A stretch of 39,357 bases of DNA. Source: a virus. The DNA lies in the IMG/VR virus record IMGVR_UViG_3300042561_000996, positions 1-39,357 of that record; one strand, given 5' to 3'. The position numbers were made by a program, and so were the translations under genes. The stretch's first letter is position 1. Every line of letters starts with the position of its first letter. The notes beneath the pieces were generated by a model that was given only the letters and a program-made list of their open reading frames with translations, was not told the origin of the DNA and did no database searches. Positions 16,256 to 21,952 of this stretch are shown here, in pieces.

Positions 16256-17091
16256 TAGTATTTCCTCAGGTTCGCGTAGGGGTCGACCTTCGGTTTATCC
16301 GGCTTGGCCCTTGGGTCTACGTGGCTCGGCTTAATTCCCTGCCATTCGTTCGCCGTTGTGAGGTTGATACATGCCAGCAAGTGATCCCGATCGCGGTAGG
16401 CTTGATCCCAACCCCGGCAGACGTTGCCCCTGTCGCGGATTGGGTGTCCGATGTTGCGCCGCATCCGCTCCCAGGCTTCAAGAGCTTCACGCACCTCGGG
16501 ACAGTCTAGCCTCGGGGGGATGTCGAATTGGCCGATCGTCTCTTTGGGCTTGCGAGGTTCCTTTGGCAGCTTGGCTGTCTCCCCCTTGGGGGATAAAGGG
16601 GGTTTTTCTCCAATATTCTTCTCTTCTGTACTCTTCTGTTCTGTAGTCACGGTTTTGTCACGGTCTGACAGTGACAAGCCGGTGACAGAATCGTGACGCT
16701 CTTTAGCCGCTTTTGCCGCCTCTAATTCCTTCAATTCCCTTGCGTTTCGTTGGTTCATCGAGTTCTGTAGCCTAGCTTTGGCCGACTTGGAAAGCCAGTT
16801 TTCCCACTTCGGAAAAGAGATAAACGGCCTTCCGTCCTCACCTTTGCCCTCAGTCAACCAGCCTACTTTTGCCATCGCTGCGACCGCTGTCGGAAGTTTG
16901 ACGGCTCGCGACAGTGACAAAATCGTGACACCTGTCACGGTCCCATCGTGACAATTTCGTGACGCCCAAGACCAAACCTTGTGCAGGCACCCCACTACGT
17001 ACTCATCGGGTTGGTCAATTATGTCGGCCATTTCGAGTACCGCTGGATCGTCGCATAGATCCAGACGCATTGGAATCCAATCACCGGCCAT
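16255..17091 (-). CDS. Replication initiator / replisome organiser-like protein
   Basis: This 278-residue protein has an N-terminal winged-helix-like domain (residues 1-100, with WIPMRLDLCDDPAVLEMADI and CLHKVWSWAS). A charged low-complexity linker follows (about 110-195, with KELEAAKAAKERHD). A C-terminal domain ends in ANEWQGIKP, as in phage initiators and DnaD-like loaders. It lies directly before the DnaB-like helicase. Two clusters of GTGAC repeats lie inside the gene, as in lambda O, where the origin is within the initiator gene. ATG 17091 has GGAAGGG about ten bases upstream; a TTG at 17115 is an alternative. Confidence 0.75.
   Translation of the reverse strand: MAGDWIPMRLDLCDDPAVLEMADIIDQPDEYVVGCLHKVWSWASRNCHDGTVTGVTILSLSRAVKLPTAVAAMAKVGWLTEGKGEDGRPFISFPKWENWLSKSAKARLQNSMNQRNARELKELEAAKAAKERHDSVTGLSLSDRDKTVTTEQKSTEEKNIGEKPPLSPKGETAKLPKEPRKPKETIGQFDIPPRLDCPEVREALEAWERMRRNIGHPIRDRGNVCRGWDQAYRDRDHLLACINLTTANEWQGIKPSHVDPRAKPDKPKVDPYANLRKY
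16646..16697. repeat. Iteron-like cluster 1 (five GTGAC motifs)
   Basis: Within the initiator gene, GTCAC (reverse of GTGAC) occurs at 16646 and 16657, and GTGAC at 16671, 16682 and 16693. Spacings are 11, 14, 11 and 11 bases, close to one helical turn, and the orientation switches in the middle. Flanks agree with a CCGTGACAR consensus. This looks like an initiator-binding array and is a candidate replication origin. Confidence 0.7.
16914..16963. repeat. Iteron-like cluster 2 (five GTGAC motifs)
   Basis: GTGAC occurs at 16914, 16925, 16948 and 16959, with GTCAC at 16934. Spacings are 11, 9, 14 and 11 bases. Two copies read ATCGTGACA exactly. The array repeats the design of cluster 1 about 265 bases away, so the two could be looped together by a bound initiator. 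Confidence 0.7.
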
Positions 17092-17115
17092 AGCAGCTTG
17101 ACCCTTCCGTGGCAA

Positions 17116-17207
17116 AATCCCAGCCGGTATTCAGGTTGCTACCCCTGGCGCAGATGCGCCGACAGAAACCGGCTGGGATTGTTTGTGTTTTGTGTTGGGT
17201 AGCAACC
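17116..17207 (-). promoter_or_regulatory. Interlocked inverted repeats (possible pseudoknot or origin)
   Basis: Two perfect inverted repeats are interleaved. AATCCCAGCCGGT (17116-17128) pairs with ACCGGCTGGGATT (17168-17180), 13 bases. GGTTGCTACCC (17134-17144) pairs with GGGTAGCAACC (17197-17207), 11 bases. A third palindrome, GGCGCAGATGCGCC (17147-17160), sits between them. The order A-B-C-C'-A'-B' is that of an H-type pseudoknot carrying an extra hairpin. The minus-strand loop between the first two arms is free of G and T (AACACAAAACACAAAC). The element ends eight bases before the initiator gene's Shine-Dalgarno sequence. Confidence 0.8.
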
Positions 17208-17216
17208 AACGCAATC

Positions 17217-17222
17217 ATTATA
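17217..17222 (-). promoter_or_regulatory. Candidate -10 box of a replication-operon promoter
   Basis: The minus strand has a perfect TATAAT at 17222-17217. No good -35 box is found at the usual distance (ATTCCC at 17 bases). Transcription from here would start near 17210, two or three bases before the first arm of the interlocked repeats, so the structure would be at the very 5' end of the replication mRNA. The weak -35 makes this tentative. Confidence 0.4.
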
Positions 17223-17252
17223 GCCATTGTTGAATCCTTGGGAATACCTTGC

Positions 17253-17504
17253 CTACGGAAGACTAGGAGGCATCTTTTCGCTGTCCGCGCTCGACTCCCT
17301 CCACTCGGTAAGGTCGTTGTTCAGGTAGTCAAGCATATCGCCGATGGTCATGCCTTTTTCCGCTGCGTCAATCGCCATCGAAAAGCCGTGCATAAAACCC
17401 CTTCGGTAGCTGCGTTCCGATGCCTCGGCAGCATCGCCCCATTTAGGTAAATCCTTAAACGGAATTGGCTCTATCTCTTTGCTGTCTGTTTTTTCTGTGC
17501 TCAT
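17253..17504 (-). CDS. Hypothetical acidic protein
   Basis: This 83-residue protein has a central FMHGFSMAIDAAEKGMTIGDM segment and an acidic, Ser/Pro-rich end. The ATG at 17504 has GAGGG upstream; a GTG at 17528 is in frame. The leader contains a 17-base sequence that is nearly repeated before the gene at 18024. No family is recognised. It is the last gene before the replication leader. Confidence 0.55.
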   Translation of the reverse strand: MSTEKTDSKEIEPIPFKDLPKWGDAAEASERSYRRGFMHGFSMAIDAAEKGMTIGDMLDYLNNDLTEWRESSADSEKMPPSLP

Positions 17505-17518
17505 AATTTCACCCTCAG

Positions 17519-17535
17519 TTAAAACCACCGAACAA
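17519..17535. repeat. Short leader repeat, copy 1
   Basis: TTAAAACCACCGAACAA at 17519-17535 recurs with one base deleted at 18039-18054. On the coding strand it reads TTGTTCGGTGGTTTTAA and lies a few bases before the Shine-Dalgarno site in both places. It may be a shared translational leader or a small regulator's binding site. Confidence 0.55.
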
Positions 17536-17536
17536 T

Positions 17537-17833
17537 TCAGCCGCCGTGTTTTTCGAGTATTTCATTGGCCTGCGTGAAGGCCTGTTCCGCTTCGTCGATA
17601 TGCTGCCAACCTAGAAGGGGCTCCGAGCAGGTGAGCACCTTCCGCAGCACCTCCAGCATCCTTGGAGCGTCGGCCATTAGTTCGGCGTTGGCCGCGATCT
17701 CCTTGGGGTCCATGCCGAAGTTTAGGACCACACCAAGGTAGGTATCGCCCGCAAACACCATGCAAGACCCGCGTGGTTCTTCGCATGGACCTATTACGCC
17801 CCACGGCCCCGGAGTGAATTTTGATTCTGCCAT
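17537..17833 (-). CDS. Phage protein of the FTPGPW...ADAPRMLEVL type
   Basis: This 98-residue protein starts with KFTPGPWGVIG and ends its core with ANAELMADAPRMLEVLRKV. That arrangement (HTPGPW near the N-terminus and ANARLIAAAPDLLEAL-like at the C-terminus) is frequent in phage early regions of many hosts, with no assigned function. The ATG at 17833 has AAAGG nine bases upstream. Confidence 0.75.
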   Translation of the reverse strand: MAESKFTPGPWGVIGPCEEPRGSCMVFAGDTYLGVVLNFGMDPKEIAANAELMADAPRMLEVLRKVLTCSEPLLGWQHIDEAEQAFTQANEILEKHGG

Positions 17834-17835
17834 CG

Positions 17836-18024
17836 TTAAATGCCTTTCGCTTCTTCTGCCTTAATAATTCTTTGGGCCATGCCAAGACCAACCATAACCC
17901 CGGTATTAAAAAACAGGATGTCCCAGTCTACTGAATCCGCAGCGATGTCTAGGTCTTTGTTTGCCTTTTCCTTTGCCTCTTTGCGTTCCGCTTCGATTTC
18001 GCTTAGGATTTTTTGAGTATCCAT
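17836..18024 (-). CDS. Small hypothetical protein
   Basis: This 62-residue protein has a charged N-terminal helix (KILSEIEAERKEAKEKANKD) and a more hydrophobic C-terminal half (FFNTGVMVGLGMAQRI) that may be a short amphipathic or membrane helix. GGAG lies eight bases before the ATG at 18024. The leader carries copy 2 of the short repeat. Function is unknown. Confidence 0.55.
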   Translation of the reverse strand: MDTQKILSEIEAERKEAKEKANKDLDIAADSVDWDILFFNTGVMVGLGMAQRIIKAEEAKGI

Positions 18025-18256
18025 TTTACGCACTCCAATTAAACCACCGAACAACCGCCCCACACGGAGCGTAAAAGAGCCGCCCGCCCGTTAGAACGGA
18101 CGACCCTGGGGCAAGCGGTTGGAGGTTAGTCCCCACTTGCCAGCGGTAGATTGGGTCGATGAAACCCGGCTAACACACCGCGCACCAGTCCGTTTAGCGG
18201 GATTCTTGCCAGTAGACAGCAAGCACCTTTGCCGAGGTGGACCAGCCTCTTTGGGG
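18025..18256 (-). ncRNA. Non-coding stretch with RNA-like folding potential
   Basis: No convincing gene lies in these 232 bases. On the minus strand CCCGCTAAACGGAC (from 18200) can pair with GTCCGTTCTAACGGG (18102-18088), with one mismatch and one bulge, closing a domain of about 85 bases. Inside it are GGCAAG/CTTGCC (18110-18115, 18136-18141) and GGGT/ACCC hairpins. Upstream are CTTGC/GCAAG and CACCT/AGGTG hairpins. CTGGCAAG occurs twice. It may be a structured RNA or a leader; no known class is recognised. Confidence 0.4.
18039..18054. repeat. Short leader repeat, copy 2
   Basis: TTAAACCACCGAACAA repeats 17519-17535 with one A missing. It lies just upstream of the GGAG ribosome site of the gene starting at 18024. 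Confidence 0.55.
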
Positions 18257-18424
18257 TTAAAACCTCCATCTAGCCGAAACGATTTCGACCAAGACGAAAA
18301 TCGACGCCGTAAAAAGTGCCGCAAAAACAATTGTGGCCAAGTACGATCCGTCGAGCCTATCTAGCTTCCGCTCGATCCGGTCGAGTTGGCTTTCGTCGGC
18401 GTCAGGGGGCTGGTAGGGGTTCAT
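18257..18424 (-). CDS. One-helix membrane protein
   Basis: This 55-residue protein opens MNPYQPPDADESQLDRIERKL and has a single membrane segment (YLATIVFAALFTASIFVLVE) ending near the C-terminus. Its ATG overlaps the previous stop (ATGA). Tail-anchored proteins of this size are common in phage early regions, sometimes as exclusion factors; no family can be named. Confidence 0.6.
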   Translation of the reverse strand: MNPYQPPDADESQLDRIERKLDRLDGSYLATIVFAALFTASIFVLVEIVSARWRF

Positions 18425-18642
18425 GAGCCCTCCCCCTTCTCGACATAAGCAACGCCGCGACTCGGAATAAGGCTGATCGTCGCCTTGCCAGTCTCGGAAT
18501 CCCACGAATTGAACCGGAGCAAAAAAATCCGATTCGTCTCTTTAGCGATGACCCAAAAATCATCGAGGGGCATCGTCGCCTCAATCTCAAGCTGACGCGA
18601 TCCGATATCGTTTATTTCAACGACTTGCTTAATGTTGCTCAT
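18421..18642 (-). CDS. Hypothetical beta-rich protein
   Basis: This 73-residue protein has alternating hydrophobic residues (RQLEIEATMPLDDFWVIAKE, RIFLLRFNSWD), suggesting a small beta-barrel. The start at 18642 is TAATG on the stop of the nuclease gene. Loose similarity in layout to the WxxxTxGG proteins upstream is possible but not convincing. Confidence 0.55.
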   Translation of the reverse strand: MSNIKQVVEINDIGSRQLEIEATMPLDDFWVIAKETNRIFLLRFNSWDSETGKATISLIPSRGVAYVEKGEGS

Positions 18643-19016
18643 TACCAGTACCTTTCCTTTGCGTGACCTTCGGTAATCATCTTGGCATTGATAGACGCTG
18701 TGTTTATCGTCTCTCTCGCAGCTGCTGCAAGCATTGGCAGTTCGTCATAAAGCACCGCCAGAAACCTCCCGTACTTATCCCGCTTGGCCTTGGTCTCTAG
18801 CTGGATCGTCTGGACGTAGATCGCCTCGAGGGGCTGTAGTGCCTCCCAAAGCCACGCTTTGGACGCCTTTCCGGCCAGAGTATTCATTTCAGGTGCATCA
18901 ATGCCGTAGAGCCTAAATCGCTCTTTGCGTGACGTATCAAATCCCAGGTCGATGATCAGATCAACCGTATCGCCATCGACTACGCGGATTAATTCGGCTT
19001 TGTAAATGTAGATCAA
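18642..19016 (-). CDS. Thermonuclease (staphylococcal nuclease-like)
   Basis: This 124-residue protein has the SNase/OB fold signature. VVDGDTVDL (12-20) holds metal-binding aspartates, RLYGIDAPE (35-43) holds the catalytic R35 and E43, and DKYGRFLA (80-87) holds the second catalytic arginine, R84. It cleaves DNA and RNA with calcium. No signal peptide is seen, so it probably acts inside the cell, for example on host nucleic acids. It starts with TTG in a TTGA overlap with the upstream stop. Confidence 0.88.
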   Translation of the reverse strand: MIYIYKAELIRVVDGDTVDLIIDLGFDTSRKERFRLYGIDAPEMNTLAGKASKAWLWEALQPLEAIYVQTIQLETKAKRDKYGRFLAVLYDELPMLAAAARETINTASINAKMITEGHAKERYW

Positions 19017-19198
19017 AATGCCACCTCTTCTGTTCGCTTCTCAATCAATGCCCTAGCAAACTTGAGCCCGTTAATGAAACCAATATGCCCGAATAGGGAC
19101 TGCGCGTAGCCCGGAGTGCCACGCTCAAGCCTATCGCACACTGCTTGCGCCTCTGCGATTTCCGCATCGATCCGGTTTAGGATTTCTTGGTCTGTCAC
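19013..19198 (-). CDS. Small helical hypothetical protein
   Basis: This 61-residue protein is helical, with a RIDAEIAEAQAVCDRLERG segment and then SLFGHIGFINGLKFARALIE. It starts with GTG in a GTGA overlap. I do not recognise it. Its size and layout resemble small phage proteins that bind host enzymes, but that is only analogy. Confidence 0.5.
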   Translation of the reverse strand: MTDQEILNRIDAEIAEAQAVCDRLERGTPGYAQSLFGHIGFINGLKFARALIEKRTEEVAF

Positions 19199-19560
19199 GA
19201 TAGCCCCTCCCCTTCCGTGACTTCGCGATCGATTTCGATAAGGGCAAACCGAGCGTGCTCGCCGCCTGCCAGAGCCGATTCTTCCGTTCGATGTACGGCG
19301 TGTTCGCCGTCCAGGTAAACATTAATCCACAACTTCACCCGAACCGTTTTCTTCGGCGGTGGGGCTAGGTTAAGCCCGTGATCGGTATGCGCGTACATGT
19401 ATCGCCCGTTAAGGTGCCATGCCGCAGCAACCCATTGATTGTTTTCGACGCTTCTTACCCGCCCTGTGTATCGCCAGTCCTCTTGCCCCTCATTGATCGC
19501 GTCAATAAACGCCTCTCCACCGTTGGCCAGCTTGACCGGCCCTTTTTCCCATTTACTCAT
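19195..19560 (-). CDS. WxxxTxGG-like early protein, divergent copy
   Basis: This 121-residue protein shares with its upstream neighbours a start with W and a GG (MSKWEKGPVKLANGGEAF), a DWRYTGRV strand and a W...NGRYMYA strand. It then has an added C-terminal beta-rich domain (VRVKLWINVYLDGEHAVHR). ATGA overlap with the preceding copy. It is the most divergent member of a tandem family; function is unknown. Confidence 0.6.
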   Translation of the reverse strand: MSKWEKGPVKLANGGEAFIDAINEGQEDWRYTGRVRSVENNQWVAAAWHLNGRYMYAHTDHGLNLAPPPKKTVRVKLWINVYLDGEHAVHRTEESALAGGEHARFALIEIDREVTEGEGLS

Positions 19561-19781
19561 TCTTGCACCTCAATTAAATCCATAGAGCTTTCCCTACAGA
19601 AAATATACCGCCCATCGCTCCGCCAAGTCTCCCAAGCCCAGTCAGCCGGATCTTCGCTCGGCGGTTCGCTGCTGTGATTGCCGACTTCCCCGCGTAGATC
19701 GTAGCCGTAGCCGTCTCCGTTAATCGGCTCGATGCCTCGCACCCAATAGCCGCCGCGTGTCGTTGGTTCCCATTGCCTCAT
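19557..19781 (-). CDS. WxxxTxGG early protein
   Basis: This 74-residue protein begins MRQWEPTTRGGYWVRGIEP, continues with a DLRGEV strand and ends W...DGRYIFC...MDLIEVQE. The same order is seen in the genes at 20209 and, in part, 19781 and 19195. The pattern suggests a small all-beta domain. Junctions are TAATG upstream and ATGA downstream. Confidence 0.65.
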   Translation of the reverse strand: MRQWEPTTRGGYWVRGIEPINGDGYGYDLRGEVGNHSSEPPSEDPADWAWETWRSDGRYIFCRESSMDLIEVQE

Positions 19782-20212
19782 TAAAGCACCTCGATTTTGC
19801 GAAAACGGGCCGTCAATTCACTGGCAAAAAAATGGTAGTAATCGCCGTCGATTTTTACCACTACGTCAAGCATCCCAGCCGCCGCGAAAGCCTCGAACAT
19901 GGCTTTTCCCGCCTTGTCTTTTGCGTCCTCTGCCCGCTGGTATTCGAGGACTGCCGCCCGCAACGAATGAGCCGCCAAGGCTAGATCGACTCGCGCCTTC
20001 GCGGGACTAGGGGCCTGTGCTTCGATGGGGAGTAGGTCGTCCTTCCTGGGTCGCTCATCTGCTCCGTGGTAGCCGCGTTCTGTCCAGGTGAGAGTGGTTC
20101 TACCGCCGTCCGGGCCGACGACTTCGCCCGCCCATTTCCACATGCTACAGTTGTTTGGCCGAATATTCTCGACCGGATCGCCGCCCCTAGTTTTGTCTTG
20201 CCATTGTGTCAT
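19781..20212 (-). CDS. WxxxTxGG early protein with added helical domain
   Basis: This 143-residue protein starts like its neighbours (MTQWQDKTRGGDPVENIRP, then WAGEV). After about residue 65 it carries an inserted helical segment (KARVDLALAAHSLRAAVLEY, then DAKDKAGKAMFEAFAAAG) before a beta ending VVVKIDGDYYHFFA...RKIEVL. It therefore looks like a family copy extended by another domain. The start is ATGA-coupled through the GAGGTGACGCAATGA junction. Confidence 0.62.
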   Translation of the reverse strand: MTQWQDKTRGGDPVENIRPNNCSMWKWAGEVVGPDGGRTTLTWTERGYHGADERPRKDDLLPIEAQAPSPAKARVDLALAAHSLRAAVLEYQRAEDAKDKAGKAMFEAFAAAGMLDVVVKIDGDYYHFFASELTARFRKIEVL

Positions 20213-20433
20213 TGCGTCACCTCCACTAAATCTAGCGATCGATCATTTAAGGAAACGGCCAGCCCTGCGTATTGTCCGTCGCGGTAAAAAACTGCGTTTC
20301 TCCATTGCCCCAGCCTTAATATTTCCGCTTCGATCACCGCATGGCCGTAAATAACGCCGTCACGAATGTTGCGCACCTCAAGCCCTTCGGTCGACGGTCC
20401 TCCAAGCGTCCTGTCTGCCCATTGCTTGCTCAT
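20209..20433 (-). CDS. WxxxTxGG early protein
   Basis: This 74-residue protein begins MSKQWADRTLGGPSTEGLEV and has NIRDGVIYGHAVIE and a W...DGQYAGLA...LDLVEVTQ ending. It matches the 19557 gene in length and order, so the two are probable duplicates. The ATG overlaps the stop before it, and its own end forms the GAGGTGACGCAATGA junction with the next gene. Confidence 0.65.
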   Translation of the reverse strand: MSKQWADRTLGGPSTEGLEVRNIRDGVIYGHAVIEAEILRLGQWRNAVFYRDGQYAGLAVSLNDRSLDLVEVTQ

Positions 20434-20732
20434 TGTTCTACCTCATAAAAACTGCCATGAAATTCAATACGTTTGCCCGCTTTGGTTTTGTAACTGCGGA
20501 TTTCGTCATTCCAGCCAAGTCGCGTCAGGTCCTGGTAGTCGATGCCGTCAAAGTGAACTGTGTAGCGTTTGGGGTCGCTGGGTTCGTAGCCTTGCTCTAC
20601 CGAAACTGCTACCCAGAGCGTGACGGCGAACGCAACAGCGATAACCAAAAACGCAATCGCGACCTCCGAAAAGAACGGCTTCCAGTGCCTCGCGAAAAAG
20701 TGCCTTAGAAGAAACCACTTTGGGTTAGTCAC
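20430..20732 (-). CDS. Membrane protein with small C-terminal domain
   Basis: This 100-residue protein has a basic N-terminus, one membrane segment (VAIAFLVIAVAFAVTLWVAV, about 24-43) and a soluble domain of about 50 residues (YTVHFDGIDYQDLTRLGW, then RIEFHGSFYEVEQ). It starts with GTG in a GTGA overlap. An envelope function, such as superinfection exclusion, is conceivable; there is no direct evidence. Confidence 0.58.
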   Translation of the reverse strand: MTNPKWFLLRHFFARHWKPFFSEVAIAFLVIAVAFAVTLWVAVSVEQGYEPSDPKRYTVHFDGIDYQDLTRLGWNDEIRSYKTKAGKRIEFHGSFYEVEQ

Positions 20733-20989
20733 TGCGTCACCTCCGCGCTAATTGACTCCTGAATCACCCCCTGTATATCCGAAACACCTACGCCGCCGTT
20801 CTTGCACGCATGCAAACACGTTCTGCGTATTGCGCCGCAGCCTGGTGTCTGATGTGACCCGTTGATTCTAATATCAACCATAATTTCAATAACCTCGAAT
20901 CTATCGGCAAACAAAAAGGGATTGCGTTCCGTTTCGCCGCAAAGACGGCACTTGTAGACGAAAGCCCAGTCTTCTTTAGTTTCGCTCAC
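20729..20989 (-). CDS. Zinc-ribbon-like hypothetical protein
   Basis: This 86-residue protein has C14-x2-C17 (YKCRLCGE) and a second group C51, C58, H60 and C62 (GCGAIRRTCLHAC), enough to bind zinc. GTG start at 20989 in a GTGA overlap. The GAGGTGACGCAGTGA junction is found at both its start and its end. Function is unknown. Confidence 0.58.
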   Translation of the reverse strand: MSETKEDWAFVYKCRLCGETERNPFLFADRFEVIEIMVDIRINGSHQTPGCGAIRRTCLHACKNGGVGVSDIQGVIQESISAEVTQ

Positions 20990-21573
20990 TGCGTCACCTC
21001 AAAGCCTTTTTCAGTGATCGTGATCGTCTGGCCGTTGGGGAGCGCCACCCTGTTGCCCGGCATGAGTGCGTATACTTCTTGTGTTTCGGTCCTTGAAATG
21101 ACTTTGATTTTACGTCCGGTAGGCGTCTCGATCGAATCGCCGACCCGTAAAATGTAGTGCTGAGGCTCAGGCTCAACCGGCTCGATGCGTCGGCGATACC
21201 AAGTCTCTGCAAGCTGCTGCTTTTGCGTCTTGGCGTGGCCTGATAAATGCCATTTTCCCGTGGGATTGTCGAAATACTCATCCCCCGGCTTCAGCTCCTC
21301 ACTGGGCATCTTCCCCAGCAACACCCACCCCGGCCCCGGATCGGGCTTGTTGGCGTGCCAGGAGGGCTCGCGGTAGACTTGGCAGAAAGTCCAGTACGCG
21401 CCTCTTGCTGCCCAGTTGCCGTTAATCCACCCCTGCAAAAACGTATCGTCTCGCCATGAATCAACGTCTTCATTTCGGACCCTAGCCGGAATCGGCTTGC
21501 CAGTCTTCATAATTTCCGCAACATCGTCAGCCGTTGCGTTGACCCAAAAATCTTCGATTCTTTCATTGCTCAT
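20986..21573 (-). CDS. Early protein with GWxLL-type module
   Basis: This 195-residue protein has an N-terminal helical part, then PGPGWVLLGKMPSEELKPGD and a closing YRRRIEP, a module that I also see in the gene at 26117 (EGWELVRIGKPEIGEWF). The C-terminal 60 residues form a beta domain (DSIETPTGRKIKVISRTET, then ALPNGQTITITEKGFEV). AAAGGG lies eight bases before the ATG at 21573. Role unknown; such GW-type modules recur in environmental phages in my recollection. Confidence 0.6.
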   Translation of the reverse strand: MSNERIEDFWVNATADDVAEIMKTGKPIPARVRNEDVDSWRDDTFLQGWINGNWAARGAYWTFCQVYREPSWHANKPDPGPGWVLLGKMPSEELKPGDEYFDNPTGKWHLSGHAKTQKQQLAETWYRRRIEPVEPEPQHYILRVGDSIETPTGRKIKVISRTETQEVYALMPGNRVALPNGQTITITEKGFEVTQ

Positions 21574-21574
21574 C

Positions 21575-21835
21575 TTAAAACCCTTTCGGCTTACAAACTG
21601 GACATACCGGAGTACTCGTGGGCACGCTGCACCGTGAGCACCAAAAACGCTTAATGTTTTGCAAGTATTCAATTCGATCTAAATACCGTTGCCGTCGACT
21701 CGGGATTCGCGCGGCGTGCATCTTGAGGATTGCAATCCGATCGTGCCCAAGCTCTGTAAGGGCGATGCGCTTCGGGCATTTGTCCACCTTGGCCGTAACA
21801 AATTGATCGGTGCATAGAGAGCACTTCCGAGCCAT
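21575..21835 (-). CDS. Double zinc-ribbon protein
   Basis: This 86-residue basic protein has C5-x2-C8 with C20 at the N-terminus and C66-x2-C69 plus C78-x2-C81 at the C-terminus (FWCSRCS, CPVCK). The middle is a basic helix (HAARIPSRRQRYLDRIEYL). Nucleic-acid binding is likely. I chose ATG 21835, six bases after GAGG, over an ATG seven codons earlier with no ribosome site. Its first 167 bases overlap the lipoprotein-like gene in another frame. Confidence 0.62.
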   Translation of the reverse strand: MARKCSLCTDQFVTAKVDKCPKRIALTELGHDRIAILKMHAARIPSRRQRYLDRIEYLQNIKRFWCSRCSVPTSTPVCPVCKPKGF

Positions 21836-21914
21836 TTGAAACCTCGATGATTTCATACGTTGCGGGTTGCGATTTGCACCCTAGGAAAAACAAGCAAAGG
21901 AATAGGATTCGCAT
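21669..21914 (-). CDS. Putative lipoprotein (81 aa)
   Basis: This 81-residue protein begins MRILFLCLFFLGCKSQ, a short signal peptide with a lipobox-like LFFLGC, so Cys13 would be lipidated. GGAGG lies seven bases before the ATG at 21914. The C-terminal two thirds overlap the zinc-ribbon gene by 167 bases in another frame. Its mature part is small and polar. Phage lipoproteins of this kind act in exclusion or, paired with a spanin, in lysis; neither is shown here. Confidence 0.55.
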   Translation of the reverse strand: MRILFLCLFFLGCKSQPATYEIIEVSNGSEVLSMHRSICYGQGGQMPEAHRPYRAWARSDCNPQDARRANPESTATVFRSN

Positions 21915-21952
21915 TACAACCTCCATACGCCGCCCCGAAGTGGGTTGGCAAA

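Noticed and set aside
17116-17207. HDV-like or twister-like self-cleaving ribozyme
   Set aside because: The stem order is partly reminiscent, but the stems are too long, the HDV P4 hairpin and catalytic segment are missing, and no twister core bases are present.
18091-18330. Minus-strand open frame of 79 codons in the 18 kb non-coding region
   Set aside because: It overlaps the membrane protein gene out of frame, has an Arg/Ser/Pro-rich composition typical of non-coding sequence, and lacks a ribosome site.
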